NCBI GenBank assembly: GCA_030753015.1
Contig: JASMDC010000029.1
Coordinates: 7,002 to 44,251, forward strand
DNA from: Candidatus Undinarchaeales archaeon
Lineage (GTDB): Archaea > SpSt-1190 > JASMDC01
Direction: 5' to 3'
Length of the DNA stretch: 37,250 nt
The notes under the pieces were generated by a model. It ran no database searches. It worked only from the letters and a program-made list of their open reading frames with translations, and was not told the origin of the DNA. Shown in pieces: positions 26,853 to 33,846 of this stretch (position 1 is its first letter; every line of letters starts with the position of its first letter). A program made the position numbers and the translations under genes.

Positions 26853-27506
26853 CTATTGCAGGTGTACCGTTACCTCGACCTCGTCCCCGTCATCGATCCC
26901 GAGGACTTCGCGGAGCCGGTCCGCGGCGATGATCTCGATCACGTCGGTGCGGTGCGTACGTTCGGGCATCACCACTGCGCACGGGATGTCGCGTAGGGAT
27001 GCGCGAAGGACACGGACCGCCCCGAACGAGCGTTCCTCGCCCGTGTACCCCGGGAGCATGTCACCCGCCCCGCCCGTTAGCCCGTCCACCCGGAACGGCT
27101 CGTTGGGAACTACGTTGAGAGTGCCCGGGTAGGGCGTGAACCCGACCAGAGTGGCCAGGCCCTCCCGGTAGCCCTTGCGAGAGAGGTAGTAAGCACCCTC
27201 CCCCATACCGGACGCGATCCGTCCTTTGATGACGACGGTCCCGGGCTTTCCTGTGATAATGCCCTCGAGCTCCTGCTGGAGGGCCTTCAGTCGACCACGG
27301 CCGGCCGTGGTGAGCCGGATCCGCTGTACCCTGCCGACCAACTCGCGCTTCACGAGGCCTCCCTGTTCCAGCTCGATGAGGTACCGGGAAGCGCTCTGCT
27401 GCGATCGTCCCAGGGCCTGGCCGAGCCGTCTGGAGGGCATCAAGACGAATCCCCGATATCCGCCCAATCGAGCGATTGCGATGATAGCGGCCAGTTCGAA
27501 TCCCAC
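26853..27506 (-). CDS. ribK: CTP-dependent riboflavin kinase with N-terminal HTH
   Basis: The 217-aa product should phosphorylate riboflavin to FMN, using CTP as known for archaeal RibK. The kinase domain (about 88-217) has the family signatures GRIASGMGEG (95-104), FTPYPGTLN (123-131) and PERTHRTDVIEIIA (181-194). The N-terminal 80 residues form a winged HTH with a helix around GRSQQSASRYLIELE, the two-domain form found in many euryarchaea, so it may also bind DNA. The start is GTG at 27506. No Shine-Dalgarno precedes it, and the palindromic TATA centred at 27533.5 lies about 27 bases upstream, fitting a leaderless mRNA. It is convergent with C3 and divergent from mtd. Confidence 0.93.
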   Translation of the reverse strand: MGFELAAIIAIARLGGYRGFVLMPSRRLGQALGRSQQSASRYLIELEQGGLVKRELVGRVQRIRLTTAGRGRLKALQQELEGIITGKPGTVVIKGRIASGMGEGAYYLSRKGYREGLATLVGFTPYPGTLNVVPNEPFRVDGLTGGAGDMLPGYTGEERSFGAVRVLRASLRDIPCAVVMPERTHRTDVIEIIAADRLREVLGIDDGDEVEVTVHLQ

Positions 27507-27529
27507 GTCACGCGGGGAGCGGGGAGAAT

Positions 27530-27537
27530 TTAATTAA
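27530..27537. promoter_or_regulatory. Palindromic TATA box shared by ribK and mtd
   Basis: TTAATTAA is a perfect palindrome centred at 27533.5 in the 53-bp gap between two divergent GTG starts. The ribK start (27506) is 27.5 bases away on one side and the mtd GTG (27560) is 26.5 bases away on the other. That is the usual TATA-to-start distance in archaea, so both transcripts could begin at the start codon. No second TATA-like element is present in the gap. Confidence 0.7.
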
Positions 27538-27559
27538 CTTTGCGGCGTTCATCCTGGAC

Positions 27560-28405
27560 GTGAACGCCATGGACCGGCTCAGGCTCCTCTTTCTCAAGAC
27601 AGGCAACATCGGGGCCTCCACCCTCATCGAGCACATCATCGATGAGCGGGCCACCCGCCAGGACATCGAGGTCCGGGTGGTCGGCAGCGGCTCGCGCCTC
27701 GATCCCGCCTCGGTGGTGTGGCCGACGGACATCGCCCTCAACGCCCGAGCGAACCTTGTGGTGTACGTCACCCCCAACGCCTCGCTCCCGGGTCCCATGG
27801 ACGTCATCAAGGCGATCCGGTCCGCGGACATCCCGCTCATAGTCATCAGTGACGGTCCTGCCGTCAAGGCGCGCGAGGCGTTCGAGGAGCTGGGTGCCGG
27901 GTACATCCTCCTACACGTCGATCCCATGATCGGTGCACGCTCGGACCTGCTCGACCCGACCGAGATGGTGCTCTTCAATGCTGACGTGCTCAAGGTGCTG
28001 GCCGCCTGCGGGGTCGTCCGAACGCTCGCGAGGGAGCTCGATGCCGTCATCGAACACCTCAAGGTCGGGGACGCCACCCTACCACGGACGGTCATCGACC
28101 ACCACCTCCCGATGACCCTGGACGAGTTCTCTAACCCCTATGCACGCGCTAAGGCCATCGCCGCCCTGGACATGGCCTCGCGGGTCGGGCGGCTTGACGT
28201 GGAGGGATGCTTCATGGAGAAGGAGCCTGCCCGCTACCTCCCGCTCATCGCGGGAGCACATGAGCTCATGCGCGGTGCGGCCCTCCTGGCCGACGAGATA
28301 CGGGAGCTGGAGAAGGCCGACGACGCTCTTTTACGCACCCCGCACCGGCGTGACGGTGTGGTGGCCAAGAAACGTCCCCTGGACGAGCGGCCGGTTTCCC
28401 CGTGA
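27560..28405 (+). CDS. mtd: F420-dependent methylenetetrahydromethanopterin dehydrogenase
   Basis: The product (281 aa; family usually about 275-283) interconverts methenyl- and methylene-H4MPT with coenzyme F420 in the cytoplasmic C1 pathway. Recognisable family segments are FLKTGNIGAS near the N-terminus, IEVRVVGSGSRLDP, MIGARSDLLDP, VLFNADVLKVLA, FSNPYARAKAIAAL, VEGCFMEKEPARYLPL and the C-terminal EKADDALLRTPHRRDG. GTG 27560 is chosen because it sits at leaderless distance from the TATA box; ATG 27569 (three codons in) is also possible. It overlaps ftr by four bases (GTGA), so the two are one operon. Its direction of use in vivo (reductive or oxidative) cannot be told from the sequence. 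Confidence 0.95.
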   Translation: MNAMDRLRLLFLKTGNIGASTLIEHIIDERATRQDIEVRVVGSGSRLDPASVVWPTDIALNARANLVVYVTPNASLPGPMDVIKAIRSADIPLIVISDGPAVKAREAFEELGAGYILLHVDPMIGARSDLLDPTEMVLFNADVLKVLAACGVVRTLARELDAVIEHLKVGDATLPRTVIDHHLPMTLDEFSNPYARAKAIAALDMASRVGRLDVEGCFMEKEPARYLPLIAGAHELMRGAALLADEIRELEKADDALLRTPHRRDGVVAKKRPLDERPVSP

Positions 28406-29271
28406 GGTCGGGCAACGTGGAGCTCTCCGAGGGCTTCGGACGGGTCATGGCCCGGGTGCTCGTTACAGCAAAGGACACGGGATGGGCCCGCCGCGCCGCG
28501 GAGGCTGCCTGCGGGTTCGGTACGTCCCTCATCATGTGCCCTGCCGAATGCGGGATTGACGGGGAGGTCGACGGTACTTATACACCCGATGGCAGGCCCG
28601 GGATCGTGTTCATGGTGGTCCAGCGCACCCTCCCTTTGCTGGAAGAGCAGCTCGTGTCCCGCATCTCGCAGTGCGTTCTGACGACCCCAACGGCTGCCTG
28701 CTTCAACGCTCAGGAAAGCGATGAGGTCCTGCCCGTCGGGAGCAAGGTCCAGTACTTCGGTGACAAGCTCTCTACCAAGGAGGAGCGTTTCGATCGTACC
28801 CTATGGCGCATCCCCCTCATGGGCGGTGACTTCCTTATCGAGGATACGTTCGGTGTCGTCCATGGCGAATCGTACAAGCTGTGGGTGATGGGGAGCGAGG
28901 TGGGCGCGCTCACCGCAGCCCGGGCCGCCGCCGAGACCGCATCGAAAGTGGAGGGCGTGTTCCTTCCTTTCCCGGGCGGGATCAGCGCAGCGGGATCCAA
29001 GGTTGGTTCGGTGCACTACTCGTTCCTCAAAGCCTCCACCAACCACCCGTACTGTCCGACGGTGCGAGACAGGATCGAAAGTCGGCTTCCCGAGGGGATC
29101 GAGGCAGTGTACGAGCTCGTGATCACCGGTCTAGACCGTCAGCGGGTCGAGGACGCAATGTACGGTGCCGTCGAGGCGGCGGCTGCGAACGGTGCGGCCC
29201 GCATCTCGGCAGGTACGTTCGCGAAGAAGGTGATCGCGCGGCGACCCGACCTGGCCGACCTGCTCAAGTGA
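28402..29271 (+). CDS. ftr: Formylmethanofuran:tetrahydromethanopterin formyltransferase
   Basis: The 289-aa product transfers the formyl group between formylmethanofuran and H4MPT in the cytoplasm, the step after CO2 fixation by formylmethanofuran dehydrogenase. Family features are MARVLVTA near residue 16, ACGFGTSLIMCPAECG (36-51), TPDGRPG (61-67), a TPTAACFNA segment, GGDFLIEDTFGVVHG, FPGGISAAGSKVGS, SFLKASTNHPYCPT and the C-terminal AARISAGTFAKK. The length is close to the usual ~297. The GTG start at 28402 overlaps the mtd stop, indicating translational coupling. No other C1-pathway gene (mch, mer, fwd) is adjacent. Confidence 0.95.
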   Translation: MRSGNVELSEGFGRVMARVLVTAKDTGWARRAAEAACGFGTSLIMCPAECGIDGEVDGTYTPDGRPGIVFMVVQRTLPLLEEQLVSRISQCVLTTPTAACFNAQESDEVLPVGSKVQYFGDKLSTKEERFDRTLWRIPLMGGDFLIEDTFGVVHGESYKLWVMGSEVGALTAARAAAETASKVEGVFLPFPGGISAAGSKVGSVHYSFLKASTNHPYCPTVRDRIESRLPEGIEAVYELVITGLDRQRVEDAMYGAVEAAAANGAARISAGTFAKKVIARRPDLADLLK

Positions 29272-29314
29272 AGATGTCGTACGTACTACTCGTATATACA
29301 ATCATAGAGGAATC

Positions 29315-29322
29315 TTTATAAT
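29315..29322 (+). promoter_or_regulatory. TATA box of the first microprotein gene
   Basis: TTTATAAT, about 44 bp after ftr, predicts a start site near 29345 and a leader of about 33 nt before the ATG at 29378. It begins an 850-bp interval (29272-30121) that is AT-richer than its flanks and contains only very small genes. Confidence 0.55.
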
Positions 29323-29330
29323 CCGGATTT

Positions 29331-29342
29331 AATACTAGTATT
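29331..29342. promoter_or_regulatory. Perfect 12-bp palindrome near a predicted transcription start
   Basis: AATACTAGTATT is a perfect palindrome lying between the TATA box (29315-29322) and the predicted start near 29345. A dimeric repressor bound here would block initiation. No second copy was found in the window, so a regulatory role is only suggested by position. Confidence 0.4.
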
Positions 29343-29377
29343 AGTTAGAGAGAACGACTCATAAGTTGTGTGTGAGA

Positions 29378-29455
29378 ATGGTGACCCTCCCAAGCCTTGT
29401 CGTGGCTGTACTGACCGTGCTGTATGCTGTTCGAGGATACAGCGAGGTCGAGTAA
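29378..29455 (+). CDS. Microprotein 1, single membrane span (25 aa)
   Basis: The 25-aa peptide starts MVTLPSLVV, has an uninterrupted hydrophobic segment at residues 4-18, and ends GYSEVE. It aligns without gaps with the two microproteins downstream: MVT at 1-3, LYA at 15-17 and [YF]-[SR]-E at 21-23. With the second copy it also shares AVLTVLYA exactly. The repeated pattern, the different intervening bases and the shared start make chance unlikely. The predicted topology is one transmembrane helix with a short acidic tail. It may be a small subunit of a membrane complex or a regulator; the function is unknown. Confidence 0.7.
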   Translation: MVTLPSLVVAVLTVLYAVRGYSEVE

Positions 29456-29464
29456 CGCGCTGAA

Positions 29465-29571
29465 GTGAATCCCCCCCCCAGTGGACGACCCCCGAGGTCC
29501 GATCCGACTATGTAGTGGTCGGAGCGATCGTCGCAGGGGACATCTATTTCTTCCATGAGAGGACCATGTAG
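29465..29571 (+). other. Possible small membrane-protein ORF interrupted at a C9 tract
   Basis: A GTG at 29465 leads into nine consecutive C (29471-29479). As written, that frame ends at a TAG at 29510-29512. With one more C, the frame would continue through a charged segment (WTTPEVRSD), a hydrophobic stretch (YVVVGAIVAG), DIYFFHERTM and the TAG at 29569-29571, giving 35 residues. This could be a phase-variable gene, a homopolymer sequencing error, a decayed copy, or chance. A six-base inverted repeat (TCCGAC at 29503-29508, GTCGGA at 29518-29523) also lies here. Confidence 0.3.
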
Positions 29572-29671
29572 TCTAGAAAATACTTATCGTCTATATTAAC
29601 AGTGTGAAACCTATAAGATCCTGGGAACGTATTGACTTATTGTAGCGATTACACCCCCCCAGGTGATCCAC

Positions 29672-29761
29672 ATGGTAACGATCCCCGTAGCGATAATGGC
29701 CGTTCTGACCGTGCTCTATGCGATCCTGGGGTTCCGCGAGGTCACGAACGATCTGTCCTAG
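29672..29761 (+). CDS. Microprotein 2, single membrane span (29 aa)
   Basis: The 29-aa product starts MVTIPVAIM, has one hydrophobic segment (about 4-20), and ends FREVTNDLS. It aligns gap-free with the microproteins at 29378 and 29941. A clear Shine-Dalgarno, AGGTGAT at 29661-29667, lies four bases before the ATG, which is strong support that it is translated. AT-rich TATA-like elements (CTATATTA at about 29591, CCTATAAG at about 29610) lie upstream, suggesting its own promoter. A C7 tract directly precedes the Shine-Dalgarno. Function is unknown. Confidence 0.75.
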   Translation: MVTIPVAIMAVLTVLYAILGFREVTNDLS

Positions 29762-29940
29762 CGAGAATCCCTGGTCAGCGGGCATGCTGCTCAGCTTGTT
29801 CTAATATCGATAATCCTGCCATCATCAGTAAAAAGAGCCGTAAATCGTCGTAGTTGTTATAGTACGATATATACGTCAGGATTATATCCTAGAAATGACT
29901 ATAATATTACTAGAGAGATATCAGTAGGGAGAAACCGCAC

Positions 29941-30048
29941 ATGGTGACACTACAGATAATCGCACTAGGGTTGGTCATCATCCTGTATGCGGCGCACGCC
30001 TATAGCGAGCTTAACCAGGACCAAAGGGTCCTGTCACACGACTTCTAA
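29941..30048 (+). CDS. Microprotein 3, single membrane span (35 aa)
   Basis: The 35-aa product starts MVTLQIIAL, is hydrophobic over residues 4-18, and has a longer polar tail (AYSELNQDQ...) than the other two copies. MVT, LYA and YSEL fall at the same positions as in the other microproteins. A TATA-like CTATAATA at about 29899-29906 predicts a start site near 29930 and a leader of about 12 nt; no strong Shine-Dalgarno is visible. An inverted repeat GGAT-TAT-ATCC (29879-29889) sits just upstream of that TATA element. Function is unknown. Confidence 0.65.
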   Translation: MVTLQIIALGLVIILYAAHAYSELNQDQRVLSHDF

Positions 30049-30121
30049 GGTGAGACGCGTCAGGGGATATCCCGGGAAGGCCCAGGGACGAATACGAATG
30101 GAGAGGCATACCCCTGAATCC

Positions 30122-30985
30122 TCAGCGCTGGTCCAGCAGCCAACGGTTCATCCTTATCCGGTTGATCTTCCCCACCCTCTCCTTGATGACTACCTTCTTT
30201 CGCTCCAGACGCTGGAGCGCTCGCGAGAGCGGGTACTTGTCGAGGTTGAGACGTGAGCGGATGGTGGTCTGGAGGAGCTCGCCGTCCGACTTGAGCAGTT
30301 CCTGAACTATCGCCTTCTCCGTGTCGTCCAGGGTCTTGAGCACGTAGTCCAGTCCGCGCTTCGGTTCGACCTCTTCCTCCTCGGGCACCTCCTCCTCTTC
30401 GGGATTGCGGCTAATGGCCAAAATGTAAGCGGTCCACCCCAGGACGAAGACCAGGAACACGATAGGCAGGGCGAGCGCCATCTCGCCACCGATCCTATAG
30501 GATACTGTGATGATGCCCGAAGGATCGTCGAAGCTCACGATGCGTGCCTCGACGAGGTGCTGCGAGGGGATCGTGGAGTTGCGGGGGAGGAGATGGGCCC
30601 GCTCGGGTAGAGCGACCGAGTAAGTGATACCCTGTGTGAAGTGGGGGATGAAGGTGAGAGTGCTCGTCGTCCCATCGCTCTTCACGAGCCCGGAGGTATC
30701 GTACACGATGGTGACGGGCCCACCATAGGGATTGTGGACAGAAAGCCGTTTGGTCGCAGGTACGTAGTCGTACGGGAGCATCCCAGAACCGGTCCGTACC
30801 TCCAGTTTCGCAGGATCGTTGGAGAACCGCATGGAGAGGGTCGTGTTCGTAAGCATGTTGACCGTATAGGACACGTGGACCGATCCATCGGCGTTCACGT
30901 CGAGACGGCAGGAGTTGGGGAGCGCCTGACCAAGGGTGGCGAGGCAGAGCACCAGAGCGATAATGAGAATCAGGCTTCGGGCCAC
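30122..30985 (-). CDS. Membrane-anchored winged-HTH protein with extracellular beta domain
   Basis: GTG 30985 is chosen because it opens a clean signal peptide (MARSLILIIALVLCLATLGQA) and lies 26.5 bases from the TATA centre, as for a leaderless mRNA. The longer open frame to 31159 would run into the divergent A2 gene and is not needed. The 287-aa product has an outside beta-rich domain (about 23-165), one transmembrane helix (about 168-191), an acidic linker (EEEEVPEEEEVEPKRG) and a cytoplasmic winged HTH (about 212-287, with ALQRLERKKVVIKERVGK as the recognition/wing part). This is the architecture of archaeal one-component membrane regulators. It is divergent from A2-B3 and shares its promoter region, so it may sense the envelope and control the A/B genes; that is inference. 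Confidence 0.8.
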   Translation of the reverse strand: MARSLILIIALVLCLATLGQALPNSCRLDVNADGSVHVSYTVNMLTNTTLSMRFSNDPAKLEVRTGSGMLPYDYVPATKRLSVHNPYGGPVTIVYDTSGLVKSDGTTSTLTFIPHFTQGITYSVALPERAHLLPRNSTIPSQHLVEARIVSFDDPSGIITVSYRIGGEMALALPIVFLVFVLGWTAYILAISRNPEEEEVPEEEEVEPKRGLDYVLKTLDDTEKAIVQELLKSDGELLQTTIRSRLNLDKYPLSRALQRLERKKVVIKERVGKINRIRMNRWLLDQR

Positions 30986-31007
30986 GGAACGGGCTTTCCT
31001 AATCAAC

Positions 31008-31015
31008 TTATATAA
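31008..31015. promoter_or_regulatory. Palindromic TATA box shared by the wHTH gene and A2
   Basis: TTATATAA is a perfect palindrome centred at 31011.5. On the minus strand the GTG at 30985 is 26.5 bases away; on the plus strand the ATG of A2 at 31042 is 30.5 bases away. Neither start has a Shine-Dalgarno at the usual distance, so both mRNAs are probably leaderless or nearly so. A regulator bound here would affect both genes at once. Confidence 0.7.
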
Positions 31016-31041
31016 ATCTTGTCGGGCGTTCGATTGTTCAC

Positions 31042-33846
31042 ATGGCATTTCATCGTCTGTTACGTACCATCTCAGCCATAGTCCTCGTCGCTCTGCTCCT
31101 GACACCGGGCAGCGCCATCGTCGCGGACGAGGTCGTGGAGGAGGTGGACATATCCACATTGAAGTACGCCCAGGTGGACATCACCTACGTCCTCCCGAGC
31201 CGCTACCTCGATACACTCGATGATCAGCTGCTCAACAGCAGGTGTTCCTTGCTCTCTTCGGTGACCGGATGCCGCGCTTCGATCTACGGTGGCGAGGAGA
31301 AGGTCGTGTTCAACATGCTCGAGCCTAGCCCCGAGATCGGAGTCCGTGACATCGAGATCCAGGAGGACCTCATCACCGTTGAGTTCTACTTCAAGTACCT
31401 GCCTAAACAGTATGTGCTCGCCCAGGGGCTGATGGTGCGTGAGCGGGGGATGAAGATCAGGTACCCCACCCACACCACCGTGCTCAACTACGTGCTGGAC
31501 ATGCCCCTCCTCTCGCAGTTCGCGATCTCCAGGCGGGCTGTCCCTTTCTCGGCCACGGTGGACAAGACGTCCTTCGTCATCGGCGAGACCATCCCTATCC
31601 CAAAGATCTCGGAGGGCATCTTCTGCGTCGCGGCCCTCCTTGACGGTGACACGGTCATCGTCCGCGATTACTCGAGTACCTGTTCACCCTTCGAGCTGGG
31701 GACCACTTCGTTCATCCCGGAGGGCAGCTACGACCTCTACCTCATCGCGCTCACCGGGAGCTCGACCAAGTACAACAGCGTCCGGATCGATCTTGAAGCG
31801 TCCGACATCCCGACCTACCTCGACCTGGACAAGGACCGGTGCAACCTCGGAGAGTCCTTCGTCGTGAAGGTCACTTCCTCCGAGGACCTCGACCGGTGCG
31901 AGGTGCGCTTAATCGATCCCTTCGGCAACGAGGTGGAGGAGCGCACGTCGTACGACTGCGAGAACATCATCCTCGGGACCTCGCCTGCGCTGGTGCCCGG
32001 TCGCTATCTGATCAAGGCCTATGCTTGGAAGGGCGAGGAGCGGGGTGCTGCCTCGATGAGCATCACTCTGGTGGGTCAGGGATACACATCCTCCGAGATA
32101 ACCACCGACAGTGACGTGTACAACGCTGGCGACAACATCGAGGTGTATGCCGATACCGAGGGTGACCTCTGCATCACCGAGCTCTTCGACTCGGAGTACA
32201 ACAAGGTGGGCGAGGCCACGTCCGTCGGATGCAGGCCCGTTGACATCGCCGCTGACGATAGCCTCGAAGCGGGCAACTACCTGCTCAAGACCACTGTGAA
32301 GAAGAACGGGCGAATCATCTCTGTGGCCCCAAAGGGCATCGAGATCAGGCCATGGTCGGAGCGACGCGGCACGGTCCAGTCGGACCTCTGCCAGCAGGGC
32401 AAGCTCTACATCCTCGGCGAGCGGTTCCCCTGCATCTCCTCCGGCGAGGTGTGCGTCCCCTCGTCCTCGTCCAAGCCGCTATGTCTCTGCTTTGACGACG
32501 GGGGCAACCCGAAGGACTTCTGCGACTACGGCCACACCTGCGGCCAGACCGGCTGCTCAGCAACGAAGGTGTTCAAGACCCCCTTCATCATCATCCGCGA
32601 CCAAGGTAAATGCCTGGCACGCAAGGGCGACCAGACGATATCCTGTATCGCGCTCGGTGAGATCTGTGCCGGCAACTGCGTATGCATCAACGAGAAGGAC
32701 CAGCCCCTCTCGTCCTGTGTAGGGGGCGACACCTGCACGTTCGAGGGATGCCGCCGCTCCACGATCGAGCTCGAGGTCACGAGCGTCACACCGGAGAGCG
32801 TGCGCTCGGACGAGCTCAGGACCGGTGCCCAAGTGACGTGGAAGGGACATCTCCATATGGACGACCAGCTCTTCTCTGGAAGCCGGTCGCAGCTGGAGTT
32901 CACCATGCGCCTGGGCACGATCACGCTCGAGGACGCTGTCATCGAGGCCGAGTACGTTTCCTCGGCGGAGGGTTGGAAGGTGACCGGTACCTTCTCGGGG
33001 GACCTCGATCCGGGTAGATTCGAGACCTTCCTCATGGTCAAGCGTGGCGAGGACATCCATATCATGCGTAAGCCCATCCAGGTGTGGTATCCGGTGGGAG
33101 AGAGCAACCTCAATATCGAGATGCGGGACATCAATCCCGAGAAGATGTCCTATCGCGAGCTCGGCTACGGTGGCGGTGTCGAGCTGACGGCCCGTGTCAC
33201 TGACCATACGGGCCGGGCGCTCACCGGCAAGGACCTGCCGCCCGATGCGTTCAACCTGACCCTTGAGGGTGCCAAGTCGCTCGGTGCGTTCTCGATATCC
33301 GAGCCCACGTTCGACCAGCAGCTCGGCCTGTGGGTCATCAAGGGCACGTTCATGACCAATGTCCGGATCACCGTCAGCAAGGTCTCGGTGATCGTCAACC
33401 ATCTTGGTCGCAACGGCAAATCCTCCTCCCCCTTCGAGCTTCTCGAGCACGTGCCCCTTGTGATCAGGATCAAGAGCACCGATCCCGGTAGCCAGAAACC
33501 GATCTTCCATCTCATGGCCATCACCGGGTTCGATATGGATGTGTACGTTTCCATCGATGGCTCTGTATCGCTCCAGGCCGAGAACTTCGATATCACTTTC
33601 GGGAACATCAAGATCAAGCCCGACTGCAGTACAGCCGAAGGCGATCCATGCATCGACTACCTCATGGACACCGAACAGGGTGTACGCATCCACCTCTCCA
33701 ATATCAAGCTCTGTCCGAACGAACCACCGCCCAACAGCTCCCGGGACCTCAAGATCAAGGTCAAGGAGCAAGGTCAGAAGGCCGAGGACAAGACTCAACT
33801 ACGCATCATCGAGAATCCGGGCAAGTACCAGGTGAGGTGTTCATGA
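31042..33846 (+). CDS. Family A secreted Cys-rich Ig-like repeat protein (A2)
   Basis: The 934-aa product is a paralogue of A1 along its full length. A signal peptide (core ISAIVLVALLLTPGSA) is followed by the N-terminal beta domain with the shared IRYPTHTTV motif, Ig/macroglobulin-like repeats (LVPGRYLIKA, DVYNAGDNIEV), two eight-cysteine modules at 450-570 with the same spacing as in A1, and C-terminal beta domains ending VRCS. The start ATG is close to the TATA box (leaderless). It overlaps B3 by four bases. No C-type gene follows this A-B pair. It is divergent from the membrane wHTH gene. The molecular role is unknown; it is inferred to be the secreted partner of B3. Confidence 0.88.
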   Translation: MAFHRLLRTISAIVLVALLLTPGSAIVADEVVEEVDISTLKYAQVDITYVLPSRYLDTLDDQLLNSRCSLLSSVTGCRASIYGGEEKVVFNMLEPSPEIGVRDIEIQEDLITVEFYFKYLPKQYVLAQGLMVRERGMKIRYPTHTTVLNYVLDMPLLSQFAISRRAVPFSATVDKTSFVIGETIPIPKISEGIFCVAALLDGDTVIVRDYSSTCSPFELGTTSFIPEGSYDLYLIALTGSSTKYNSVRIDLEASDIPTYLDLDKDRCNLGESFVVKVTSSEDLDRCEVRLIDPFGNEVEERTSYDCENIILGTSPALVPGRYLIKAYAWKGEERGAASMSITLVGQGYTSSEITTDSDVYNAGDNIEVYADTEGDLCITELFDSEYNKVGEATSVGCRPVDIAADDSLEAGNYLLKTTVKKNGRIISVAPKGIEIRPWSERRGTVQSDLCQQGKLYILGERFPCISSGEVCVPSSSSKPLCLCFDDGGNPKDFCDYGHTCGQTGCSATKVFKTPFIIIRDQGKCLARKGDQTISCIALGEICAGNCVCINEKDQPLSSCVGGDTCTFEGCRRSTIELEVTSVTPESVRSDELRTGAQVTWKGHLHMDDQLFSGSRSQLEFTMRLGTITLEDAVIEAEYVSSAEGWKVTGTFSGDLDPGRFETFLMVKRGEDIHIMRKPIQVWYPVGESNLNIEMRDINPEKMSYRELGYGGGVELTARVTDHTGRALTGKDLPPDAFNLTLEGAKSLGAFSISEPTFDQQLGLWVIKGTFMTNVRITVSKVSVIVNHLGRNGKSSSPFELLEHVPLVIRIKSTDPGSQKPIFHLMAITGFDMDVYVSIDGSVSLQAENFDITFGNIKIKPDCSTAEGDPCIDYLMDTEQGVRIHLSNIKLCPNEPPPNSSRDLKIKVKEQGQKAEDKTQLRIIENPGKYQVRCS
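33831..33839 (+). promoter_or_regulatory. Shine-Dalgarno deciding the B3 start
   Basis: GGTGAGGTG, inside the last codons of A2, lies three to six bases before ATGATG at 33843-33848. It fixes the B3 start at the end of A2 instead of the far-upstream start of the open frame at 33648, and indicates coupled translation. Confidence 0.7.

Noticed and set aside
29274-29321. A 15-aa hydrophobic frame (MSYVLLVYTII...) just after ftr
   Set aside because: It is very short, lacks MVT/LYA landmarks, overlaps the TATA box of microprotein 1 and has no ribosome site of its own.
29272-30121. tRNA or other structured RNA gene in the AT-rich interval
   Set aside because: No tRNA-like cloverleaf or T-loop consensus was seen by eye. 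The only hairpin found is six base pairs, so no ncRNA is called, though a covariance search was not possible.
30986-31159. N-terminal extension of the wHTH membrane protein to an ATG at 31159 or 31048
   Set aside because: It would overlap the A2 start and run through the TATA box. The extra residues (Pro/Arg-rich) would bury the signal peptide. GTG 30985 fits both signal peptide and promoter distance.
33648-33842. B3 starting at 33648
   Set aside because: It would overlap A2 by about 200 bases with a nonsense-like sequence. The ATGATG at 33843, with a strong ribosome site and overlap with the A2 stop, matches the B2 N-terminus.
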